Of a stretch of 37,775 nt of DNA, positions 23,001 through 29,673 are shown piece by piece. The notes beneath the pieces were generated by a model. It was not told where the DNA came from. It was given only the letters and a program-made list of their open reading frames with translations, and did no database searches. How positions within the stretch are numbered: position 1 is the first letter of the stretch; each line of letters starts with the position of its first letter. Made by a program: the position numbers and the translations under genes. The DNA is from an uncultured Sellimonas sp. (GTDB lineage: Bacteria; Bacillota; Clostridia; Lachnospirales; Lachnospiraceae), in the NCBI GenBank assembly GCA_904393575.1, contig CAJFMZ010000264.1:1-37775 (forward strand), read 5' to 3'.

Positions 23001-24438
23001 CGCCGCCGTCGCGGTGGATAGAATACTGTTTTGCTTCGAGTTTGAAAAGAATCCCCTCTTCCGTGAGCGTAGCATATACTTTATATTCGTTTCCGTTGGC
23101 AAACTGATCGGCGATCACATAGGGCGTCACACCGTCATAGACAGAGGGGTCCGCAACATACTTCTCACCGGAGATCGCAATGTCATCCGTGACATACTTG
23201 GAATCGAGAACAAAGACTCTGCGCTCGTCGTCATATTCAAGTTTCTGCTCCTGAGTTCCGATCTTCGCCGTGATGTCGTACACATAACTGTCTGCATCGG
23301 AAATACGTACAACGTACTCCTGACCGTATGTCGCCTCGGGAAGGTCGCTCAGTTCAAAACCGGACGTCTCTCCGACGGTCACCGTGAACTGTCCCGCCGT
23401 TAAAACCGCATACAACGTAACGGTGTCTCCGTCAATGACCGTCAGATTGCGCACGGTTGCTCCGTCGTCATACGCTTTTTCTCCGTTCGGCGTGAGAGAC
23501 CAGCCCTCAAATGTATAATGCTCGGGAACAAACCCGTCAAGAGACCCGACATCCGTCAGCGTGACGTCCTGACCGTACTCTGCCGATAGCGTTTGCGCAA
23601 ACGTCTCCTCTCCGTTGTCAAATTCAATGGTATATCTGACTGCGCGGACCGTCGCCGATATGGTAATCGCTTTATCGGTTACAGCAAAAGAATATGTGCC
23701 GTTCTCGCCCGTAACGGGAACGGGACTTCCGCCTTCCTGCGTTACGGATACCCCTGTTATGACATATCCCTGCTCAGCGTTTACGGTGAACGTAAACGGC
23801 GCGTTCTTCTCGGCAAGCAGTGCGTTTTCGCCGTAGGATACGTGGTCCGCCTGCTGATACGTTACCTTCACATGGCTGACCGAAACCGTTACGGAAATAT
23901 TCCCGACGATATCTTCGCCTTCGATCGTATAGACGTTTTCCACAGGCTGCACGTCGATTGCGGTCCCGCCGACAGAAATGAAAACGGTCGCAGGGATCCC
24001 GCCCGTATTGACGAGCGTAAACGAATAATCCGTACCGTAGGCCGCTTCCGACGCGCCCTCGGTCAGGCTGACCGCGTCGCCCGCAAGATTGCTGTAAGTC
24101 ACCGAATACGTGTTCGGCGTCCATTTTGCATACAACGTAACGTCCGAAACGGCATCTGCCGCAATAGACGTGACAGCTTCTCCCGAAAAATCGCTTGTCG
24201 TGTACCAGCCGGCAAAGGTGTTTCCCGCCTTGGTCGGGACGGGCAGCGAGGAAAGTCCGACGCCCTCTTCAAACGCGCCGAGGGCGTCCCCTTCTCCGCC
24301 GTTCAGAACGTACGTGATCTTATACGTTACAGGTTCTTCTTCGTTCGTCGGATCTTCGGGAGCGCAGCCGGCAAATGCAGCCATGATCCCGCAAATCAGC
24401 AACAGGGCAAGCAACAACTTCTTTCCTTTCGCTCTCAT
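20008..24438 (-). CDS. Large surface lipoprotein with InlB-type repeats, CBM9/DOMON-like domain and shared C-terminal module
   Basis: 1476 residues. Lipobox AFAGC with Cys25. InlB-type (Listeria-Bacteroides) repeats at about 38-110 (FAGWYTTSDFSG ... LYAKW), 272-350 (FEGWSLTPNGEKAYDDG) and 883-943 (FVGWATEPNGEP). Between them is a CBM9/DOMON-like region at about 630-805 (DGVISENEYGSHALEY, DIVDYVQFGWYSPNYQKYV) of the kind that binds glycan ends. Other parts repeat a beta motif ending in GDIxVTVxV. The last ~290 residues (GYFVLAADIN, GWYGTLDGRGHAIYNVQA, WEFTENSVTFGSY) match the C-terminus of the next lipoprotein upstream. It sits outside the membrane as a glycan-binding scaffold; no catalytic site is visible. 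ATG 24438 follows GGGAG. Confidence 0.85.
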   Translation of the reverse strand: MRAKGKKLLLALLLICGIMAAFAGCAPEDPTNEEEPVTYKITYVLNGGEGDALGAFEEGVGLSSLPVPTKAGNTFAGWYTTSDFSGEAVTSIAADAVSDVTLYAKWTPNTYSVTYSNLAGDAVSLTEGASEAAYGTDYSFTLVNTGGIPATVFISVGGTAIDVQPVENVYTIEGEDIVGNISVTVSVSHVKVTYQQADHVSYGENALLAEKNAPFTFTVNAEQGYVITGVSVTQEGGSPVPVTGENGTYSFAVTDKAITISATVRAVRYTIEFDNGEETFAQTLSAEYGQDVTLTDVGSLDGFVPEHYTFEGWSLTPNGEKAYDDGATVRNLTVIDGDTVTLYAVLTAGQFTVTVGETSGFELSDLPEATYGQEYVVRISDADSYVYDITAKIGTQEQKLEYDDERRVFVLDSKYVTDDIAISGEKYVADPSVYDGVTPYVIADQFANGNEYKVYATLTEEGILFKLEAKQYSIHRDGGENVLFSDGIRFQLGRKDGSAKSSAGPYFGVNVDGYTGGTDTSRAVAKVSGESGAYEYTLEGLMPVSAILNADLGYTAADFSAENLADTRVYVGMLIINFNNHKTYQDTVYSPNAQYSYSYNSSWGLPVGEIGKGTDDAANTSIISVGGIESAIAKDGVDGVISENEYGSHALEYTNGSNANYMKLYGKRTDDGMYLAVQVRANTVVYFNGASPSGCPDIVDYVQFGWYSPNYQKYVNYRLYPDGHIADSDQEYDYFVKGLTTAVSVDKSHAGSFTTKTQGNAAGLVAGSNGYFVTTYEIYIPNGIMDLPQQSDGSDVYSDLYVLFRHRCDQIGESGDTNAFKGKATSGGTMWFYTDEKDVTWPGQPYATVTPDGIFDLNRTFVFDNTATGNTKETFSERALKVYSEAVLPVPKAQIGYRFVGWATEPNGEPIDTAGGVPLVGKPDSAGKVTLYAVYEEAKYTFTVTDESGLVSEITGVTENVASLGQEITFRIGEPAEGVAIVTVTIGGIEYPIEPKDGLYTIAGETVTGDIAVTVTVTQSDAYRVEFTDTDNVTFSGNTEAYPDVDYRFTADVTAEDYYLAVIVTDADGSVIPVEKINETTYRISGAEIAGDITITEKPHEILAGTSDFELAGFTYDGVTESASAALIDGEDYSAAFSFSDGQYTVAENALAALSVGQTYRLIMETEDKVYEQQFLFVTMVINDLDEFRLIQSKYYKGTKAGQVASTDTSQYRDGYFVLAADINKGGEYFEFTMSPGWTDDGTGAPSGDEMARLGWYGTLDGRGHAIYNVQAGAGGMFGILTSQSVLKNVAVIGGKTVTGGKYIVPETGEEHANSFAGANAKNTGFLTRAIAGGTVSNVYIEMADMPQIDRFGTLAFIVKGGAHLEKIIIRICASSVSATDRHAAYGLAYENSVTDSLYVFGAVQNGAAGSAKADETPYLARNFDNLAAGYDIYGASSYSEVYTAKSEAFASFGDVWEFTENSVTFGSYVYTEATV

Positions 24439-24463
24439 GTTCTTTCTCCCTTATCAGATAAAA

Positions 24464-26395
24464 TTATATCTCGCTCAACAATTCGCTTTCATCAACCATA
24501 TAGGAACCGAAAGAAATCTTGTTCTCCTGAAAATTCCAGAACTCTCCGAATCCGTCACGATCGATCGCAGCGTTCAGATCCGTAAAAGATGCAGCAACCT
24601 GATAAACAGTTGCAACTCCGTATTGTACGGAATTTACCGCCGATAAGTTGCCTTTGGAAACGCCGTACGAATTGGCAAGATTCCCGCGCGGCGCGGAAAC
24701 TTCGATCGGATTGCCCGCCACTTCGTTCACCATTACGGCAGGCTGATTCGAATCGGTTGTTCTGTTCTGTCCGGAAAGCACAACGCACACGGTATTGGAA
24801 ATTTTTCCGTACAAGGTCGTACAGATCCCCGCTTTCCCGTAAAGAGACGCCCCTACGGGAAGGCTTTCAACCGCGACCAGAACATTGTCCACCGTGCCGA
24901 CCACGATTTCCGCCACGAGCCCGCTGTTCGATCCGTTATTGCCGTCGTCGCCGTCATGTATCGTCGCATTGACAAAGCCAACGTTTTTGACGACGCTGTT
25001 AAATTCGATGTTGCCGAACAGTCCTCGCTTTTCCGCTTGGATATTGCTGATCACGTGTCCCCGTCCATCAAACACGCCGTACCATCCGCGCTGCGCGCGC
25101 CATGGCGCCTCGGCGCCTCCCGAATGGATACTGCTGTTTAGATTGCGCGGATCCATCCCGAACGACGCTCCTTCAAAATCAAGATCGGCATTGAGAATAA
25201 AGTACCCGTCGCGCAGAGGGTTGTCCTTCTCAGGGTCCGCATTGTCTCCCCCCTCAAAGTACACCGTCCGCATCTGCATAAATTCATCTACGCTGTCGAT
25301 AATCAGCGACGCGCATACGATCGGAACATATAAGACAAATCCGTCTGTTTCAACGGCTGCCGTCTGTTCCCCGACAGGGATCGTCGAAGGGTCAAGAATG
25401 ACCCATCCGTTCACGATCCGTTTCAACGCTACCGACGTTCCGGAGACCGTTACGCTGACGTCCTCTGCGGACGAAGGAAGTATGCTTTGATATGCCGTCA
25501 GATCAACGGTAACGGAAGCGGCGCCCGTTTCGGTATCCGTAGACTGCGTGATGGTTGCGGACGGTTTCAGAATTTCGACGGCGATCTCTTCCGTTACCCC
25601 GTTCAGCGTTGCCGTTACGGTCGTCGTTCCCGCATTCTTTGCGGTAATTGCACCGTTTGCAACCGTCGCAACGCTTTCGTCCGCGCTCTGCCAGACAACA
25701 TTTCCCGAAAGATTCGTGAAAATACCGATCTCCGCATTTGTCGGCAGTCCCTCCCCGAAAATATCGGAGGAATACAGCGTAACGCTCTGCGAATCGGCGA
25801 AGAAATACCCGCCGTCTACAATTTCTACGCCGACATCCTTGCTCAGCGTAATGCCGGCATATTCCGCCTTGACCGTAACCGTTGCGTTCCCGACCGAAAC
25901 GCCCGTAAGCGTTCCGTCCGACAGGGTCACGGCGCTGCTGTCCGACGAGAACGCGTACTGCGCCACAACCTGCTCGTCCGCATAATATACCTGAGGAGAG
26001 AGATCGAACTCCTGTCCGACGGGAATTTTCAGCTGCTCGCCGGCAGTATTCAGAACAGGCTCTTCCGTATTGGCGCGCACATTCAGCTGCATCGTCGCGC
26101 TCGAATTTCCCGCCTGTACCGTGACCGTTGCGCTTCCGACGCCGACTGCCGTAAGCAGTCCGTCCTGAGAAACGGTTGCAATGCTTTCGTCGGAACAGGA
26201 ATAACTCAGCTCCCCGTCGTAATTCTCATCGGTCTCCGCTTCAAGGGAATGCTGCGTGAATCGTTCAACCGACATTGTTTTCTGCGGGAACGTAACGGTC
26301 GTCTCGCCGCCCTCATCGGCGCAGCCTGCGAACAAAGAACATGATAAAACCGCAGCAAATACGCATGCCAGACATTTTTTCATGACCTTTACCAT
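24464..26395 (-). CDS. Surface lipoprotein with bacterial Ig-like (Big_2) domains and shared C-terminal module
   Basis: 643 residues. Lipobox LFAGC, Cys25. Three Big_2-type Ig domains are visible at about 35-107 (SYSCSDESIATVSQDGLLTA), 112-190 (YAFSSDSSAVTLSDGTLTG) and 193-275 (WQSADESVATVANGAITAK). The C-terminal ~275 residues (RDGYFILNADLDFEG, GWYGVFDGRGHVISNIQA, LFGNIEFNSVVKNVGF, FWNFQENKISFGSY) are clearly homologous to the end of the 1476-residue protein and look like a beta-solenoid with GLUG-like turns. I chose ATG 26395, which has GGAGG 6 bp before it and overlaps the upstream stop by 7 bp, over ATG 26383. A cell-surface glycan-binding or display role is inferred; no enzymatic motif was seen. 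Confidence 0.85.
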   Translation of the reverse strand: MVKVMKKCLACVFAAVLSCSLFAGCADEGGETTVTFPQKTMSVERFTQHSLEAETDENYDGELSYSCSDESIATVSQDGLLTAVGVGSATVTVQAGNSSATMQLNVRANTEEPVLNTAGEQLKIPVGQEFDLSPQVYYADEQVVAQYAFSSDSSAVTLSDGTLTGVSVGNATVTVKAEYAGITLSKDVGVEIVDGGYFFADSQSVTLYSSDIFGEGLPTNAEIGIFTNLSGNVVWQSADESVATVANGAITAKNAGTTTVTATLNGVTEEIAVEILKPSATITQSTDTETGAASVTVDLTAYQSILPSSAEDVSVTVSGTSVALKRIVNGWVILDPSTIPVGEQTAAVETDGFVLYVPIVCASLIIDSVDEFMQMRTVYFEGGDNADPEKDNPLRDGYFILNADLDFEGASFGMDPRNLNSSIHSGGAEAPWRAQRGWYGVFDGRGHVISNIQAEKRGLFGNIEFNSVVKNVGFVNATIHDGDDGNNGSNSGLVAEIVVGTVDNVLVAVESLPVGASLYGKAGICTTLYGKISNTVCVVLSGQNRTTDSNQPAVMVNEVAGNPIEVSAPRGNLANSYGVSKGNLSAVNSVQYGVATVYQVAASFTDLNAAIDRDGFGEFWNFQENKISFGSYMVDESELLSEI

Positions 26396-28368
26396 CTTCC
26401 GCCTCCTTCCCCGAGCGCATTAATCCCGAGACGGGTAATATCATTGTTCAGCGACTCTTGCATTGCCGCAAAATCTTCCTCACTGTAACTTCCGGAATGA
26501 ATTTCCGTCAGCAGATAACGGGGAGAAATGGATTCGAGACAGATTGCGTCGTACAACCGTTCATAGGTCGCGAGATCCGTCTGTTCATACACCGCAATCG
26601 CCGAATATGCCTCATTGATCAGCCCGAGCCACTCCTGCAAGACTCCCAAAGGGAAGAAAGTGGAATTGATCGTCTGCGATCCGGTGATCGTCCACTCGCC
26701 CTCAAAGGAATTTACTTCCGCCGCATAGTTATACCAATCGCAATAGGAATTGAAGTATTTCCGCATCGGAGCCGCCGCTTCGCGGTAGACGACGTTGAAA
26801 TAATCGTCGATCAGCTTTTCGACATCCTGCGAGCAGTCCCACATGAGTTCCGCATTCAGATAATTCTTTAAAAATCCCCAATCCGGAATCGACATGTTTT
26901 CGTAATCGTTGGACGCAAAAAACATTTTTACGTTGAATTCCGTTGTAAGGATCTCGTAATTTTTCTGAAAAGCGTCAAACCCATAGTGCGGAACAAGATA
27001 GTCATTGTAATAGCTGCCGTTGTATGCCCAGAACAGCAGATCGCCTTCGCCCAACAAGCCGCACCAATTTTGCAGATTCTCATAGTATGTGCTGTTAAAT
27101 TCGTCTTTCAGATCGGATACAAAGCTGGCGCGGATGGGAGCGTAATACAGGGCGATGTTTTCGGGAAGTTTGACGTCGTCGTCCACGGTCGTCGGGGCAT
27201 CGAACGTGTTCATATACGCGTAGACAGCAAGGCTGACTCGCCTACCGATCCCCTCTTCTTCAATCCATTCTTCCAGCATCGCCGCAAGGCGTTTCGCCGT
27301 TTTAATGATTGACGCCGCAGGAGAACCGTACTTTTCCTCATCGGCTTTGCACGCGTTGCAGCCGCACCAGATATAATTATCCATCTGTGTGAACCACGCA
27401 TACATCAGCTGCGACGGATCGGTCTGATTTGCGAGGATCGACCGTTTCAGCACATCGAACATTTCTGTCAGCATCAGCTCGTAGGATGCTTCGTTGCCGT
27501 GCGCGTTATAGCAGATCTGCGCGACGTTATTATAATCGTCCCTGAGGACATTTCCCGCCGTCGCCTCGTTGCCCTCTGTTGCATACCATTCGGGATGAAC
27601 GTTCAGCCATGTGGAAGTCGGAAGATACCCGAGCGCGACATGGTACTCCGTACCGTTGATCGGAATAAAAATTTCCGACGTATTGTAGGTACGGTATCTT
27701 CTCCCCGTCGCAACGGAGTCCTGCAACGCCTCCGTCCGCAGCGAAGGCATTTCTATATCGGGTTTTACGAGATCGTCAAACGCGGGCATGTAATATGTCC
27801 CGACCGAGCAATCGTTGATCTGCCACACGTCCGGACGATAATATCTGTAATTCAGCGTGCGTTTGAGAAAATCATATACGCCGTTCAGCGTTCCTTTTTC
27901 CGTTGCGCCTGCAATGTATACGTCGTCGCCGACGGTCCTCAAAACATAACCGCTTACGCCGAGGGCAGTTTCCGACGCGTCTGTATCCGTCGGAAAACAC
28001 CCGACTGCCCCAAGGTAAATATACTTCCCGCTTTCGGGAGAGGTTGAAGCCGTCTCCGAGACGACCGGAAGCTGCGTTCCGGCAGCCTCTTCAAACCGGT
28101 CCTGCAATTCCGAAACGGCAAAGTTGATATGTTCGCCCGCCGTTTGCGGAATTACAATCGTGTACGTTGTCGCTCCGTTTTCCAGCAGGACCGAGCTTGT
28201 ATATTGCTGCGACTGCGGGATCAGATCGGGCGTTTCTCCCGTTACGCGGACAACGTCATCCGGCGAGAGGTCATTGCCGGTCTCGCCCTGAGCGCATCCG
28301 CTCAGAGCAAACACCATTGACAACGCCACCGAAATGACACAACAAACTGCCTTGTTTCTCGATTTCAT
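26389..28368 (-). CDS. Lipoprotein with DUF4838 domain (glycoside-hydrolase-like)
   Basis: 659 residues. Lipobox ALSGC, Cys25. At about 70-190 there is the alpha/beta domain found at the N-terminus of alpha-glucuronidases and GH20 enzymes (INFAVSELQDRFEEAAG, GTLNGVYDFLKRTLNYRYY). The DUF4838 region follows at about 250-520, with WLNVHPEWYA, a WCGCNACK cysteine cluster and LLFWAYNGSYYNDY; the TIM-barrel-like fold of this family suggests a glycan hydrolase or binder. Biochemical activity for DUF4838 is not established to my knowledge. The strong AAAGGTGA site lies directly before ATG 28368. As an exposed lipoprotein in the transporter half of the operon, it may make the first cut or bind the polymer outside the cell. 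Confidence 0.82.
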   Translation of the reverse strand: MKSRNKAVCCVISVALSMVFALSGCAQGETGNDLSPDDVVRVTGETPDLIPQSQQYTSSVLLENGATTYTIVIPQTAGEHINFAVSELQDRFEEAAGTQLPVVSETASTSPESGKYIYLGAVGCFPTDTDASETALGVSGYVLRTVGDDVYIAGATEKGTLNGVYDFLKRTLNYRYYRPDVWQINDCSVGTYYMPAFDDLVKPDIEMPSLRTEALQDSVATGRRYRTYNTSEIFIPINGTEYHVALGYLPTSTWLNVHPEWYATEGNEATAGNVLRDDYNNVAQICYNAHGNEASYELMLTEMFDVLKRSILANQTDPSQLMYAWFTQMDNYIWCGCNACKADEEKYGSPAASIIKTAKRLAAMLEEWIEEEGIGRRVSLAVYAYMNTFDAPTTVDDDVKLPENIALYYAPIRASFVSDLKDEFNSTYYENLQNWCGLLGEGDLLFWAYNGSYYNDYLVPHYGFDAFQKNYEILTTEFNVKMFFASNDYENMSIPDWGFLKNYLNAELMWDCSQDVEKLIDDYFNVVYREAAAPMRKYFNSYCDWYNYAAEVNSFEGEWTITGSQTINSTFFPLGVLQEWLGLINEAYSAIAVYEQTDLATYERLYDAICLESISPRYLLTEIHSGSYSEEDFAAMQESLNNDITRLGINALGEGGGRW

Positions 28369-28401
28369 TCACCTTTCCCCTTTGCGGTCCTCCGCAAACT
28401 C

Positions 28402-29667
28402 TTACTTTGCCGTCTCTCTGCCGCAGATCTCTGCGGGAGAAACGCTGCGCACCGCGATTCCCTGCTGCACGGCAATGGCCGCCGCGGTTCCTGCCGCCCA
28501 TCCCGTTGCCACACAGATCGGCATCGCCCTGAAACTCGAATGCGCCATATGCGTTCCGGAAATATTTCTGCCCGCCAGCAGCAAGCCGTCGATTTTCTCG
28601 GGGACAAGACACCCGTACGGGATCGTATATTCTTTCGCCTGAGGGAAATCCCGCTGCAAGCCCGTCTCGTCCAAGCCTGCGCCGGCAATATTATGGACGT
28701 CAAAATTAAACCATGCGCCATAAACGACGGCGTCCTCAAATTGTCTTGCCTGCAAAATATCCTCTTCCGTGAGCGTTTTCACCCCTTTGAAATGCCGCGT
28801 TTCGCGGATCCCGATCAGCGACGCCGCGCTCACAATATAGCAGTTCTCATAGCCGGGAGCAAACTCGCGCAGAAATTTAACGATCGGGATCATCTGTTTG
28901 CGGCAGGTGATTTCCGCCCTCGTCAGATCCTCCGCTTTTGTGCCGTCGATTCCGACTGCATTGGTCATGTTGCAGGTAACCACTCCCGGAACGGGCGAAC
29001 GATAGAGCAGGACGTGTCCCGCGGGATAAGGAAGATGCTTCCGCGCAAGCGCCTGCAACTCCCCTTTCTCCGTAGGCACCAAGGTTTCAAACGACCCGGG
29101 CAGGCACGCCCGCTCCATATCCACTCCGCCGACTTTGAACATGAGCGTTGCGGGCTGCATTTTGCCGTCCGTGCCTCTGCCTTCGGAATACGCCGCGCCG
29201 CTCCGATACGCAAGGTCGCCGTCGCCGGAGCAATCGACCACCACATCTGCCCGAAAGATCTTCCGCCCGCTCTTGTTTTCGCAGACAATGCCCTTTACGG
29301 TATGCCCGTCCATTACGGCGTCGCAGACGAACGTATAAAGGAGTACGGTGACGCCCGCCTCTTCGAGCATTTGATAATATACGATTTTCAAGAGTTCCGG
29401 ATCGATAAAAACATCTTCCCCGGGATCATAAAAATACGTTTCCTTCGCGCGGTCAAGGATCTCCCGATAGATCCGGTTCCCGACCGTTCCGGTAAAGTGG
29501 CTCATCAATCCGACCGTCGACATCCCGCCGACGCTCCCGCACTGATCGACCAGAAGCGTTTTCGCTCCGCCCCTTCCGGCAGCAACGGCTGCCCCGATTC
29601 CGGCAGGTCCTGCGCCGACGACAATGACGTCATACTGTTCCGAAAACTGTACATTCATGCTTTCCAT
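28402..29667 (-). CDS. FAD-dependent oxidoreductase (FAD_oxidored family)
   Basis: 421 residues. N-terminal dinucleotide fold VIVVGAGPAGIGAAVAAGRG followed by DQCGSVGGMSTVGL; second motif ADVVVDCSGDGDLAYRSGAA; late motif GLLLAGRNISGTHMAHSS and the C-terminal CVATGWAAGTAAAIAVQQG. Same family as the 580-residue protein at 16875-18617 but without its extra C-terminal domain. No export signal, so it is cytoplasmic although it lies among genes for surface proteins. ATG 29667 (or 29655) lies 7 bp after the previous stop, with GGGGTGA overlapping that stop. Substrate unknown; oxidation of a sugar or aglycone derived from the imported glycan is inferred. Confidence 0.87.
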   Translation of the reverse strand: MESMNVQFSEQYDVIVVGAGPAGIGAAVAAGRGGAKTLLVDQCGSVGGMSTVGLMSHFTGTVGNRIYREILDRAKETYFYDPGEDVFIDPELLKIVYYQMLEEAGVTVLLYTFVCDAVMDGHTVKGIVCENKSGRKIFRADVVVDCSGDGDLAYRSGAAYSEGRGTDGKMQPATLMFKVGGVDMERACLPGSFETLVPTEKGELQALARKHLPYPAGHVLLYRSPVPGVVTCNMTNAVGIDGTKAEDLTRAEITCRKQMIPIVKFLREFAPGYENCYIVSAASLIGIRETRHFKGVKTLTEEDILQARQFEDAVVYGAWFNFDVHNIAGAGLDETGLQRDFPQAKEYTIPYGCLVPEKIDGLLLAGRNISGTHMAHSSFRAMPICVATGWAAGTAAAIAVQQGIAVRSVSPAEICGRETAK

Positions 29668-29673
29668 CTTCGG

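Noticed and set aside
20008-26395. CRISPR-like or tandem DNA repeats in the lipoprotein genes
   Set aside because: The repeated pattern is at protein level (InlB and Big_2 domains); no regularly spaced identical DNA units were seen.
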